64,000 nt of DNA from Hydractinia symbiolongicarpus (Eukaryota > Cnidaria > Hydrozoa > Anthoathecata > Hydractiniidae): assembly GCF_029227915.1 (NCBI RefSeq), contig NC_079886.1, positions 8,804,001 to 8,868,000 on the forward strand, read 5' to 3'. Below are positions 48,030-59,800 of this stretch, in pieces. Numbering within the stretch: position 1 is the stretch's first letter; every line of letters begins with the position of its first letter. The notes under the pieces are model-generated. The model saw nothing but the letters and a program-made list of their open reading frames with translations, had not been told where the DNA came from and ran no database searches. A program made the translations under genes and the position numbers.

Positions 48030-51000
48030 TTAATCAAAATAATCTTCAATATCAACATTTGGGTCTAATAAATGATCTTTGATAAAACCAACATTCAGTT
48101 GATTCAGAATCAAATTTTCCACAGTTTCTTCTAAATCTGTTTCACCAATTAGAATTGCTCCCTGTACTCGATCGTCTTCCAACACAATTTTAATATATTC
48201 CACGCCTCTTGTACAACGAAATAACAACTCGCATTTATCTGCTTTTAAGTTTTGTCCGTTGTAACATCCAAGTAAACAAACTTTAAAACCAAAAAATGTT
48301 GTAGCATGTGTAAACAGTTCAAAACAAATATCTGCCATTAGATCTTGATTATTGAAGTTTTCAACTATACATTTACCTGAATATGCACCCATTTGCCAAC
48401 CTTGTGTCCACAGTTTCATTGGGAACCAATGCTTTGTTTGTGTAAATGATGGAGAGCATACATCCCCTGCCGCATATATCTCGTTTATATTGCTTCTCAT
48501 GTTGTTGTCAACAAATATGCCACCATCTTCTGATAGTTTTATTTGAGACTTGGATAAAATAGGAAATGGGAGATTAGGCGACGCACCAGTTGCACATACA
48601 ACAACGTCACCTCCAATAACTTCACCAGTGGCCAGTTCGACATAAATTTTATTTTTCGGAGGTTGGTCATGACAGGAAAATATCCTTTTTGGTTCACAAT
48701 TATATCGTATGTTGATATTAGATGAGGTAGATTTACATCCCCGCAGATTTTGACGAGAACTCCAGTCTGGACCGAGTGCACTTCCTGTAACACCAAATTC
48801 TTTTCCATCACCTGAAACATAAGATAAATAAGATATTTTTTTGAAACAGCAAGGGTTATTATCAGGGTTGCTGCAGAAATTAATGCATTTAAATCGTATA
48901 AATGAGATACACAATAGTTAAAAAACAGTGGATTTATTAAATGACACACCTATATCAGGTATAGATTATTCTTAATGAACACTGCTAAATCTTATTGCAC
49001 AGTCTGTAAAATTCAAAAAATTAAAACTGCCTTTTTTTAGGATAGTTCCAAAAGGAACCGTGGTCATCCCAACCATGGATATTTTTTTTCAACCCCCTGC
49101 TCTTCCATAAATTTTTGGGTGAGTTTTAAACCGCCCCCCCCCCCCCCCCATCTATTGAACTCTCAACATAAATCCTCTCAACACTATTAGCATCTATATA
49201 TATTTATAATAAAAAAATTACTAAGAACTTTAAGAATTATTTCTAAGAATCTGGCTATTTACCATCCCCATCTCCTATTTATTCCAACCTCCTACCTTCT
49301 TAGGTGCAGGGGAATTTTCCACTCACTCCCTCCACTATATTCCAACCCCTCTCCCTTCCATTAGGCATCAATCAAAGAAGCAGACACACATACACACCCT
49401 GTATAAATTCACGCTCTGCTTCATACATTCTTCTTCTAAATATAGTTTGTTCAAACTTTTTACTCTTTCCATTTGAAGAATTCACATTTCCATGTAGACT
49501 AGGCAGAAAAAACGTTGCTGCACCTTTGTCAAGAAAAGTGTTACCAATATAATCATGTCTGATACACCAAGTAATATCACAATTGCTGACTTCATAGCTG
49601 TATATAATAGATAACAGGTAAACAACTTTTTCTTAATGTAAAAAAGTAGATCTAAAGATCTTGTATTACAGCACAGATATTCTCTATGTATTTCCACAAC
49701 AAGATTCCTCTGTTTTGAATATCCCTTAAAATCAGATTTTCCATCACTCATACTTGTACCAAGCAATTTTAAACAATACTGCCATTATTAAAGACATGAA
49801 AATACAACTAAAAATATAGATCACGATTTAAATTTTCTTTTGCAATACCTATAAATTCAGTTTGATTTAATAGCCTTGCTAATCAAGTGAAATTTTCAAA
49901 ACAGACAGCTTATTTGCAGGTTTTTTTAGTTTGATGTCATAGATTTCATTAAAAAAAATATAGAAAGTTAGCAAGTATGAAAACTTACACCAACTCCAAG
50001 GCAATGCCACCATTTCCTATAACAATCATCTTTCTTGCATTTGCCAGTTTTTCTTTTAATTGTTTCACAGTGTCTGTATCTCGTATGTAAATAATGTTAG
50101 ATCTGGTCGTATCAGTTATGTTGTCCATTTTAATGGTATTGGGTATTGCACCAGTACATATGCATAACTTGTCATACTTAAAACTTTTATCCTTTGTCTT
50201 CACAATTTTTTCTAACAAAATATCAATTACATATATACTTATTCAGCAAAAAATACCTTGAGAATTAGCATTAAAATTAACATATTGTTATCATACTTGC
50301 TTAAACATGAAGCAACCAAAACTAAGCAGAATTGACCAGGAACCTGGCAGAGCCCAATAAGAACCTACCAACTCTAACATCCATGTTTTCACATCCAAAA
50401 GCAAAACGTCTGCATCTATTTGACAGGCGTGCAAATAATGGTGGACTGATAAGATGAGTTAATTAAAAACATTTAGAGTTGTTGTATTTCTATTGCTTAG
50501 TCGAGAAGAATACGTGTGATATATATGGCCAGAAAGTGTAAAGGACAGTTTAACACAATTGAGAAAATGGGCATTTAGTTATCATTACTAGAGTACCTGA
50601 CTCTAGTGATGATAACTTTCAATCATTATACATCTACTTCAAAAGTGTCTTCAAGATTCAATATTATATAACTTTGATGGGGTGAAATTAAAAAAATCGT
50701 AAATTTCTGTTACACCTCTTCAACTTGTCATCAAAGAAATGCTGACATCAGCAAGTCCAATCTGCCAAATTGTTCCTTATATAATGGTCAACGTCTGTGC
50801 AAAGTCTCATGAATCTACCATGTCTGGTTCAAAAGTTTGCAGGGCGCCTCCCCCCCCCCACACACACAGGATTTATAGGCCTCAAAAAGCCCAGTATATT
50901 CAGGGTTAAATTTTAAAAATATTTATTATTTGAAAGAAAATTTCTGTAATTGACAATTAATTAAATTTCACATACCATCTGCAAGCACTTCAGTTACTGA

Positions 51001-51231
51001 ACCAGTAAATACAGAGACATTGTGAAACTGCTTTTTAAATGAGTCAAGAGAAGTCTCCCGAACATCCATCTCTTTCATAATACTAGTTATCTTTTTTGTT
51101 GTAACGGCTGACTTGACTACGTCTGAAGCAGCAATAATAAGAACTTCTATGTCCATCAATGAGTATGCGTTGATATATTCAGCACATGAAGTGCCAGCAA
51201 TCCCACCACCAATAATCACCACCTTTTTCAT
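48030..51231 (-). CDS. PYROXD1: PYROXD1, FAD-dependent pyridine nucleotide-disulfide oxidoreductase
   Basis: Four exons: 51231-50976, 50211-49989, 49597-49398 and 48811-48030; 1461 nt, 486 aa plus stop, close to the about 500-aa vertebrate enzyme. The start MKKVVIIGGGIAGTSCAEY carries the FAD-binding GxGxxG (residues 8-13). The second dinucleotide motif VIGNGGIALEL lies at the exon 2 end. Further conserved blocks are GNTFLDKGAA, VTGSALGPDW, IYAAGD with the FAD-contacting aspartate, and LIGETDLEET. The C-terminus DPNVDIEDYFD is characteristic. The enzyme is a class I oxidoreductase that lacks the CxxxxC redox pair of classical family members; in animals it protects the tRNA ligase RTCB from oxidation (family knowledge). 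The exon 3 donor is a non-optimal GTGTGT. No damage seen. Confidence 0.95.
49132..49150. repeat. Poly(C) tract
   Basis: About 17 consecutive C in the PYROXD1 intron between exons 49,597-49,398 and 48,811-48,030. The length may be unreliable in assembly. Confidence 0.8.
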
Positions 51232-51408
51232 TTTGCATCAAATTTCTAAAATATATTTTCTCTCATTAGCAGTAGTGAGAATACTACCTGAAAAAGGAAA
51301 ACACTGAAAGAAACAATGCACAAAATGAATTTGAATTTCTAGAAAAGTGTACCATAGAATTTCAGACAATGATAAATCGTCTCACTGTCGTAGTTACTAA
51401 AAGGTGAA

Positions 51409-51520
51409 CCCGGTAGAACCCACCAGAACCCGGTAGAACCCACCAGAACCCAGTAGAACCCACCAGAACCCAGCCATAACCCAGTAGAACCCACCAGAAC
51501 CGAGCAGAACTCACCAGAAT
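51409..51520. repeat. Left terminal minisatellite array
   Basis: About five imperfect copies of CGGTAGAACCCACCAGAACC, decaying towards the interior. It is the inverted counterpart of the array at 55,695-55,815. Confidence 0.85.
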
Positions 51521-51850
51521 TCCACCCAATCCACCACCGCAACCGACCAGAAATCTCGCAAAAGCTGCTGCTCCGTAAAAGTTTGTTTATTTAGTTGTGT
51601 ATAAGCAAGTGAGATATATGGTACCGAATCCTTGATTAAAATCTACAATGTATTTGTATATTCGACGTATATTCTGGAATAAATTTGTGACACAATTCAG
51701 GAATATTATGTAATGACAATCAACACCTGACTATTAACTGAGAATAGTTGAAAATATTTCAAAAGTGTCCCAGCTCAGAAAATTATATATCGTCTTTGCG
51801 TTAATGTAAACTGAAAGTTATTGCCCACGATCTCAATCATTCCATCAAAG

Positions 51851-54800
51851 ATGTCTTCCGATGAAGATGAATGGTATGTTGTTGTTTACTTTTTTAATCT
51901 TGTTACATCCGATTAATCATTAAGAATCCCAAGAATATTATCCACTAAAAATGTCGAGGAATAAAGAGAAGCGTGTTCTCGGTTGTGATTAGATTATAAA
52001 AGAGTTGTTATCAATTTGTTATAGCCTATCGAAATCATCAAGTGAAATTGTTATCATTAGTGACGATGAAACAAAAGCTAGGCCACCATTCGTTAAAACA
52101 GAAGCGGATATTGACGTATTCGGCGCTAAGGAACCATTTGATAGTGCTACTTTGCTGAACATTCTCCTTTGTGATCCACATGAACTGGAATGCAAGCAGA
52201 AACCTAGTTCAATCAGAAAAGATTTCATGTGTACGCTAAATTCGGAAAAGATCCCTATGAGTTCATGATTGGCTGATGACAATGGAGCATATACTAATGC
52301 TGGAACATCTTCAAAATATTTTCACGTAGAATTTACCTGTATGGGAAACATCAATTCTATGATGATTCTATGATGATTTTCGGCATGATGGTTCATGCCG
52401 AAAATAATGGATTTTATTATCGTGAACGTGTAAAAGGGAAAAACCAATATGAAAAAGTTGTTGTTGATCAAGAAAGAGTTTACCAGCTGACAAGACGGTA
52501 TCGTCGGAATAAAGCCAACCCTCCCTTACACATACAATTGTATATGTGTCAGCCAAAAGTAGGACAGACCATCATGAAAAGTATTATTTGAGCATGTATA
52601 AAGTAGACAATAAAGATGGGGCTGTCGTAGACTTTGAAAATTCGTTCGTTGTCCCACGCCATGGAAATGCCTCAAAACCACTTGCCAGCCCGTATTATCG
52701 TACCGATCAGTCAGTTTTGAAGGAAATCACAAAAAACTTAGAGGATGGAAGAAGTTGTGACTCGACATACAAAAAGTTTTCCGTGACACCGTCATCATCA
52801 CCATGTTCCTCTGTCAGTTCAGAGTTGAGAAATCCAAAACAGGTATGTTTTTTTGTTTATGTTTCTTAATATCCATTTTCTAAAAAAAAAAGCTATATAT
52901 TTCAATGTTATGTCTGTGCGAAATTTTTTTTTCTAATTTCATGTCAAAAATTGCTGCAAAAATGGAAAAGTGTAAGAATAATAGGCAACTGAATGGGACA
53001 TAGTCGAACAACGTATATACTGCTTGAATTACAATTTTTTTTTACATTTTTTACTTCGACCTAGGAATAATTTATTCTATTCGTACACAAATGTAATAGT
53101 GTGAAATATGAACAACATACCAACATAGAAATACTACTACATTCAAGTTTTTTCGTTTCGTTGTAGGTTCATAAACCTAAAGCACAATGCAACTAAATCC
53201 AAGAATCTTGTGTTGACCACCAACTACCAACCAAATGATGATGTATTCAAGATAGTTTCAAGTTTGAGAAGTGAATTAGGGAATTTCACAAAAGCTGTTA
53301 CTATATTCAAGGATCATTTCATTTCCATTCATGTGACAGAGCAGCAGATAAAAGATCTTGTAAGATTTTGTGTTGAAGGAAATTCTGTGCTGAGAGTAGA
53401 CACTACCTTCGAGATCATTGAGAATTTCTGGGTCACTGACACATCTCATACGAACGAATCCTTGATAAGTGAAAACTCTGGTGAATCCCCTGATTTTCCA
53501 GGGCCTATCATGCTACACTTTAGGAAGGACACGTTCACATACCAAGCATTTGCTTCACATCTTGTAATGATCAATCCAGACTTGAAAAACATTAAAAAGT
53601 TTGGAACAGACTTGGACCGTGCCCTCATAAATGGAATGCGAAATGTGTTTGAGATTGCTGATCCTTTGATCTGTGTTCAACATTTACAGGAAAGAGATAG
53701 TCGAAAGTTAGATAAGTTATCAGCTTCATCACGTTCAAAACAAAGAATACTCACTGATTTAGGCAGCAAACAAAATCAAAGCTTGCAATTAGGTTTGGCT
53801 GATTTTATGGATGATGACGATTTTTCCATCAAATTGAAAAGTCTCAAAGAAATCTGGGATCCTTTGGTTCCAGGGTTTCACAGCTGGTTTGAAGAGAAAC
53901 GTTCTCAGATTTTTGTTACATCTGTTATAAATAGTGCAAAAGATCGAGTTGGAATTAACAGTGTGTTTTATAACAACCGTTTAGAGGTATACTGTACTCT
54001 TTTAGTATTTATTATCTTGTTTGTATTTCAGTCTCTGTTTACCACCATTGTATTTTTCTTCCATTTCTAGGTACATAATTTTACTACAGTGGTAGATGTG
54101 TCATGTTACGGTCTTCAGACATACTTCCGTGTGTGATATTGTTATTTCATTCTGATTGTCATTTTAGGTTATGCACAAACTTCAGAAAAAACTGAAAAAG
54201 GAAGACGACATTCCACACGAAGTTGTTGCCATGGTTAAGATGCTAAAGGAATGGTCAGAATCATATTATCATGAAGCGGTTCGTGCAGTCAGAGGAATAG
54301 GGAAGTATCGTTTAGCTCCAGATTTCCAAACGTTTGCTATTGATCCAGTACGATCGATTCGTTGGGGATGTGATAGACAAGAGCAGCATTTGGATGCATT
54401 CTTTTCATTCACTCCTGAAGTCACATGGCTGTTCAAACGACCTGCTAATGCAGGGCAAAAGTCTACGGTGGTGAAAAAAAGACGTGACAAAGATGAACCT
54501 CAATTATTTTCTCAGAGGATTGGGTCTTCAGCATCGCCAAGCAGCAATCCCCAAGCAAATAAAAAAGTTACTCCTTTGAAGCTGAGGAAAGATGAAAATG
54601 GTAATTTTGTTGCATCTCAGTCATCTGGATCACCAGCAAGTTCTACATTCTCTGCAGTGGATCCATTGAATCCTTTTCGATCAGAATCACGATTGTATTA
54701 TTTGGTTTCGAAATTTGACAAAAAGACTTGCCCAGGACAAGTGACAAGATGTGAGCAATGTCGGTTCGTATTTAGTAATGCAGACATAGTACTCGTTCGT

Positions 54801-54983
54801 ACAACTGGTGTGAGGGAATTTAATACAGGAAACGTCTATTTACATTATCTGAAGAGCTGTTTGACTGGATATGATGACAAGTTTAAATTCTCCGCTGTGA
54901 CTGTTCTACAAGAAACATTGAAAAAACTCCCACCAGATTCTGTCCGTAAGTTTCGAGACATGGGATTGCAAATCGAACCATAA
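51851..54983 (+). pseudogene. MULE-like transposase, frameshifted
   Basis: The first exon MSSDEDE (51,851-51,873, donor ATG|GTATGT) joins 52,025 onward (LSKSSSEIVIISDDETKA). The frame is then interrupted near 52,268, around 52,300-52,360 and near 52,560. Fragments AENNGFYYRERVKGKNQYEK and HHEKYYLSMYKVDNKDGAVV show the missing continuity. After an intron the frame 53,168-53,986 carries the catalytic part: LRVDTTFEI (first aspartate), KFGTDLDRALINGMRNVF (second), ICVQHLQERDSRKL (C..H) and the acidic stretch MDDDDFSIKLKSLKEIWD. The donor GAG|GTATAC at 53,986 and acceptor TTTTAG at 54,167 lead to 54,168-54,983 (MHKLQKKLKKED, RAVRGIGKYRLAPDF, TRCEQCRFVF), a DNA-binding or zinc-ribbon-like C-terminus. 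The DTTF / GTD.D / C..H pattern is that of MULE-type DDE transposases. At least two frameshifts or stops make this copy non-autonomous. Confidence 0.78.
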
Positions 54984-55027
54984 CTTTTAGTATAGCGAGA
55001 TGAACCATAACTTTTAGTATAGTGAGA
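54975..55027. repeat. 26-27 bp tandem duplication at transposase stop codon
   Basis: GAACCATAACTTTTAGTATA followed by GCGAGAT is immediately repeated with one change (GTGAGAT). The stop codon TAA of the transposase lies in the first copy. Confidence 0.8.
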
Positions 55028-55694
55028 TATTCTGTTCAATATTGTTGATGCTGTTTTCCTCTATATTTTTGTTTGTATCTAAAAAGAATGAATGCATAAA
55101 CATCAGTTTGATCTGAGATAAATTATTGCGAGAACTTGCTGGGCATTGTTACTTGATTTTGTTCGTTCACTTTTAACCATAGGGACATGTTAATGAAGAA
55201 CTGGTTCATTTTTGAGGAAATGTTGCAAAACCAACTTTTGTTATAGTTTTATTCATGATTTTTGAATTTTCAAATTGGTTGCCAGTTCTTCAAGAACATG
55301 TCCATAGAAACAACGTTTTTATCCATGACTTACTATAGCTTTTTTTGTCCTACTATACTACATATTTTTTTACCCGGTATTACAGTTTTTATAAGTAAAG
55401 TTTTTTTATATACTTAATAGTTTGTATAGTTTTTGATACCTTGAGTGGATTAAATTTTGCGAGTTTTAACATGATTCACGAAAATACAATTTTTTGACCT
55501 CGCAAAATTAATCCACCTTTTTTATACAGTTTGTACTCCTTTATTGTAAATATTATTATTGTTATTTATGATTTTGTTCGGATTAGAGGTTTCAAAATGT
55601 TGTTGTTTTTCTTCTCATGTTAATGCCAATTTTCGTTCTAAAATACATTCGCATCAAGCTTGAGTTTCTGGTAGGTTCTAGTGGATTGTGGCTG

Positions 55695-55815
55695 GGTTCT
55701 GGTGGGTTCTACCGGGTTCTGGTGGGTTCTACCGGGTTCTGGCGGGTTCTACCGGGTTCTGGTGGGTTCTACCGGGTTCTGGTGGGTTCTACCGGGTTCT
55801 GGTGGGTTCTACTAG
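55695..55815. repeat. Right terminal minisatellite array
   Basis: About six to seven nearly identical copies of GGGTTCTGGTGGGTTCTACC. Units are more homogeneous than in the left array, suggesting local amplification. Confidence 0.9.
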
Positions 55816-56381
55816 GTTCACCTTTTAGTAACTACGAGCCTAAAACACATTATCCTAAAGTTTATTGCAAAAGAAGAATTTCCTCTAAAGTGAGACTGAT
55901 TTCTCCGATCAGTAATGTCCGTTACATGGAATTGCTCTATATATATTGTTTGTTTTTCTTTCTTTTTTTTTGCTGAATTATTTTTTTGTTTTCTTAAAAA
56001 TTAGAGTCTGTCAGGCCTGCAGAACAACTATATAATTAAGTTGGAGTTGTATAAACGAGAAAGAAGCTTACGACGAAAATATTTTGATTTAAAAAACGAA
56101 AAAAAAAAAACAATTATTTATAATTAAGGGCATTGCTCTCTCATGATATTTATTAAGTGATTATTATAAATGTTTAAAGATGTATCATGACATACCTTGC
56201 CAGAATATATACCTCCCATGGAAAATGCACAGTGAAACAACCAGCGGCCCAGGAAGGACCACAACTACAACAGAAACGAAACTATTATATACTAAAAAAT
56301 ATACACAGACAAAATGTACACAGACGAAACGTGCATAGAACACACCAAAACAAACATGGAATCACAACCTTATTTAAAATT

Positions 56382-56481
56382 ACTTTCCAGGACCATGTAA
56401 GGCACTTTTTGCCATGACTGTTCTTCTTGTAAAGCAAACAACAAGAAAACAGTCAACGGTCTTACATAGTTCTGGAAACTA
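56382..56481. repeat. Fold-back element, about 100 bp
   Basis: The left arm TTTCCAGGACCATGTAAGGC ...GACTGTTCTTCTTGT pairs with the right arm ACAAGAAAACAGTC...GTCTTACATAGTTCTGGAAA. The arms match imperfectly over about 42 bp with a short loop. Possibly a MITE. Confidence 0.65.
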
Positions 56482-57009
56482 ATTTACTTTTGCAGATCAG
56501 AAAATCCTCCTACAGACTAGTTTCATAAAGACATTAGGAGGCAAAACTGACATATTTCTGTTGGTTTGCAAAGGCAAATTGCAAACTGGAACGAAAAGAC
56601 TACAAAACAAGAAGTCCCTCAGAGGAGATTTCGTCTAGATTAGCTGACTCTAGATCTATTGTTTTGAGCCAGGGGTAGACTGAACAACTAAAGGGATATA
56701 GAAATTAAAATGTGACAAATTTCATTCGTTTTCATTCGTAGCTGGGTATGGCTAAAGATTGATTCTGCTCCAGATTAGCTACTGTAAGAGAAGTAGAAAA
56801 TTCCGGGCCAAGACACCATTTAGCACCGGACTAAGTGGTCCCGGCACACGACGTACTACATAATTAGCACCACTTCATACTTTATCGACATAAAAAGTCC
56901 GACAGACGTTTATTCAGGGTACTCCAACGAAATGGACCCGACGGGTGAACCCTCATTATCGACATCCTCTCTATATAACAAATACATATTTCTTCTGTTG
57001 ATGGCCATA

Positions 57010-57095
57010 ACCAAGGTAATATCGCATAATAACAAACTGACGAAATTTCGTCAGTTTGTTATTCTGTGATTGAAAAAAGGATGATTACCTTGTTT
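57010..57095. repeat. Perfect palindrome (36 bp) within a larger inverted repeat
   Basis: The core 57,028-57,063 is a perfect, spacer-free palindrome centred on CGAAATTTCG. An outer pair, CCAAGGTAAT (about 57,011) and ATTACCTTG (about 57,084), is also inverted. The unit sits just left of the integrase fragment. Confidence 0.75.
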
Positions 57096-57126
57096 CTAAC
57101 ACGATAAAAATAAGAACGTGTTTTTT

Positions 57127-57354
57127 CAGATTGATCTAATAGACATGCAGATGATGCCAGATGGGCAATTAAAATGGATATGTTACATCGTGGACTATCG
57201 AGATTTCACAATAACCCACAGACAACAAGTTAGATTTATTTGCGTTTTTGGTCTGTTAAATATTATTCAGTCAGACAACGGCTCTGAATTTGTGAACGAC
57301 ATCATTCGTGCAACAGTTATGTTATGGAAGTGGAAGACAATTCTTCCACGGTAG
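57127..57354 (+). pseudogene. Integrase-core (rve) fragment of a mobile element
   Basis: IDLIDMQMMPDGQLKWICYI then VDYRDFT, followed after a missing segment by VFGLLNIIQSDNGSEFVNDI and IIRATVMLW. The D(LID) and QSDNG.EF motifs are the first two catalytic aspartates of retrovirus-type and Ginger-type integrases found in animal transposons. The spacing between them is about 30 residues too short and the frame ends at a stop at 57,352, so it is an internally deleted relic. Which element class it belongs to cannot be decided from this piece. Confidence 0.7.
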
Positions 57355-58148
57355 CTATAGACAGGATACCTGTCTCTCTTTGCGCTCTCGCGCTTCGATG
57401 TCTGTACTGCTTTTGTAACCCTGCTTATTTTAGTGCGCTATCGCAAAAATCTATCAAAAAGGAAAAATGATGAGTTTAGTTTACTAGACTACGGTAGCTA
57501 CGGCAAGGGTGGATTAGGGATTTTTATCGAGTGTCGCCAATTTGACGCAAAGCGTCAACTTGGCGCAGCTCTATCCAAAAGAGCATGGGGTCTTGGAGAG
57601 TGCTGTAAGCCCCCCAAGTGGGGGTGAAAAAAATGACACAAATGCAGTTAATATTGATCGCTGTTAGCCAACACTGTAACACATTCCATTTGAAAATAGT
57701 CAACACAACGTATTCTTCAGTCATCGGGGTGTTTTTTATACTTATGTTACCACAATAAATTTGCGTTATGATCGAAAAATGTGAAAAGTGTATTGTGTGC
57801 ATTATTATGTTATATATATTTTGTATTTTTTATATAATCAACTCACTGAATTTGAGTAAGACAGGGGCGCAGAAAGAAGTACACCCACACTATAAATGAA
57901 TAAAAGAGTATTTTGGGGGGGGTTTACAGGTCTCCAGGATTTGTTTTCATAATATATATTAAAAAAATTGTAAATGTGCAAAAAACACATTCGCTTTTCA
58001 GTAAGTAAAAACGGCATTACACATTGTTGTTAATCAATAACAATACAAGTGTTTTTTTTTCATTTTCAAGACATTCTTCGCTTTCTTCTTCCTCTTCTAG
58101 TACCTCAGTACTAGTACTTTTTTTTTAAGGTCAATTTCAAAATCACTC
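57355..58148. other. Spacer, no gene recognised
   Basis: Short low-similarity frames only. GC-richer patches (57,520-57,625) contain a local inverted match, GTGTCGCCAATTTGACG / CGTCAACTTGGCGCAG. Confidence 0.35.
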
Positions 58149-58220
58149 TTGTCAGAGCTTTCGTCTTTAGTTAATTTAGAAAAGTGTGAAGATCTATTTA
58201 AAATAATCATTTTCTCATAT

Positions 58221-58710
58221 TTATCTGCCAAAAGAGCTTGGTTACCCAGAAGAACAGTGGTCCTTGATTATCATGGATACTTTAAAGGTCAAGACAACGA
58301 CGAAATGAAACGATTATGTGCGAAAAACAATTGTGAATTGGTTATCAGTCCGCATAATCTCACGAATAAGTTCCAACCCTTAGACATCAGCATCAGTCAG
58401 TCTGCCAAAAAATCCAATTCACATAAATTTGGCACATGGTACGCCCATAGCGTAAGCAAGCAGTTGTCAAACGGAGTTGCACCTAGTGATGTCAAAGTCT
58501 CTCTTAACTTAAGTGATTTGAAGCCTCTACTTGCGCAGTAGATTCTTGAAACATACAACCATCTCAAGCAACAAAATGATTCTATTATCAACGGTTTTGA
58601 TGATGCAGGGATCACAGAGGCGATCAAGTCTGCTAAAAGCGTCTTTGCATGTATAGAAAACTTATTTGATGAGCAAAGACAAAAAAGAAAACTTACTTAT
58701 GTTTTTTGAA
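58221..58710 (+). pseudogene. pogo/Tigger-type DDE_1 transposase fragment with in-frame stop
   Basis: The frame encodes VVLDYHGYFKGQDNDEMKRL, then NNCELVISPHNLTNKFQPLD, HKFGTWYAHSVSKQLSNGV and SLNLSDLKPLLAQ, ending at TAG 58,539-58,541. The same frame continues beyond the stop with ILETYNHLKQQNDSIINGF and DAGITEAIKSAKSVF. The pattern LDYHG..KGQ, P.N.TN.FQPLD, FTEWY-like FGTWY and LKPLHA-like LKPLLA is the C-terminal half of the DDE_1 (pogo/Tc1-mariner superfamily) transposase. The stop replaces a residue that is tryptophan in relatives, so a single TGG to TAG change probably caused it. The N-terminal half is absent. Confidence 0.75.
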
Positions 58711-59800
58711 ATTTTAGTTTTCTTATCTTTCCTTCTAATACCTCCTTTTTATGCCTTCAAATATGACTTTAAAAGGGCGTGTCGACTTCAAACACGAATA
58801 AAAACACGTAAAATAGAAAATTCAATTTTGGTGAAAAATTTTGTCGGTCAAAATTTTTTAATCGGTTATAAAATTTGGTTGGTCAAAACATTTCGTCGGT
58901 TATAAAATTTCGCTGGTAAAACGTTACGAAATTTTTTTCAAATTTTGTCACTTTTTACCGACTAAATTTAATAAGGTATATTTGATGCTAGATCAGGAAT
59001 AGACACTCCATGTAAGCAATGCAACTTGTTATTGAACACAACAAGGTGTCGGAAGTGCTTGTTTAAACCATTACAGAGCTTCATACCACGCAGGTCTGGG
59101 CACTAGCAAAGCGCTTGTTTGCAGGGACAAATTTTGATGCACCCTACAGAGCGTAAGGCATCTACTAGCAAAAAAATGCAGCAGGAACAGAGAAACTAGT
59201 GAGATATATTGATTTAACAATAATTCGAAGGAAGGATAATCAGTATTAACATAAGAATGTTTATTCTCAAGATCCAACACCATAACAAATGATTGCTTTT
59301 TTACCTTATTTTCCATAAATGAGCGAAACAATTCTTTTGTTTTCCGTTTTTTTTGGTTTTAGAAATCTAAGAGGACAATAACTTGACAATTGCAGCATTG
59401 ATTTCGAATAGCGGACATGCTTTAGATAGCGGATACACCGCTACGACGGATACTTGTCTGAGAAATGGATGAAATAACGATAAAACATAATAGCAGAGGC
59501 CTTCTTATAGCGGAGATAGATAGATAGATGGATGTGCATATTTTACATGGCTAGCCTCACAAATATCGAGGGATATACCCTGTCTACTATTAGCGGACGT
59601 TATTTTAAGTCTCAATTTACATTACCCCTTGAAATATAAGATGTTTTTACCTCTTCAAATGACCTCTCTACAGAGAGAAATTATTGTATGAAATCTGTCT
59701 ATATTTTACTTAGAGAAATTTAAATAATATTAGAAAATATTGTTTTTTGCTAAGACAAGTCCCTATGGTTTCTTGCGCTTACTTGACGGATGGCAAATTT
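58711..59800. other. Spacer, no gene recognised
   Basis: No coding signal. Contains local repetition of a GTCGGT(C/T)A(A/T)AA(A/T)TTT motif at about 58,843-58,930, a short imperfect tandem array. Confidence 0.4.

Larger units (their letters stand above)
51345..55876 (+). mobile_element. MULE-like DNA transposon with 20-bp minisatellite termini
   Basis: The left terminus (about 51,390) reads CGTAGTTACTAAAAGGTGAA then CCC; the right terminus ends with its reverse complement at about 55,838. Weaker similarity extends outward on both sides (for example ACAATG / ATAATG blocks), so the true ends may be near 51,345 and 55,876. Directly inside each end is an array of a 20-bp unit, GGTAGAACCCACCAGAACCC on the left (51,409-51,510) and its complement GGGTTCTGGTGGGTTCTACC on the right (55,700-55,815), about five and seven copies, in opposite orientation. 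The interior encodes a transposase (51,851-54,983). No clear target-site duplication was found. Confidence 0.75.
55877..57126. other. Repeat-rich spacer
   Basis: No gene. It contains the fold-back at 56,382-56,481, the perfect palindrome at 57,028-57,063 and otherwise unclassified AT-rich sequence. Confidence 0.4.

Noticed and set aside
51339-51542. Frame encoding repeated VGSTGFWWVLPGS as a silk- or glue-like protein
   Set aside because: It is the translation of the terminal minisatellite of the transposon; the same happens at 55,617-55,976.
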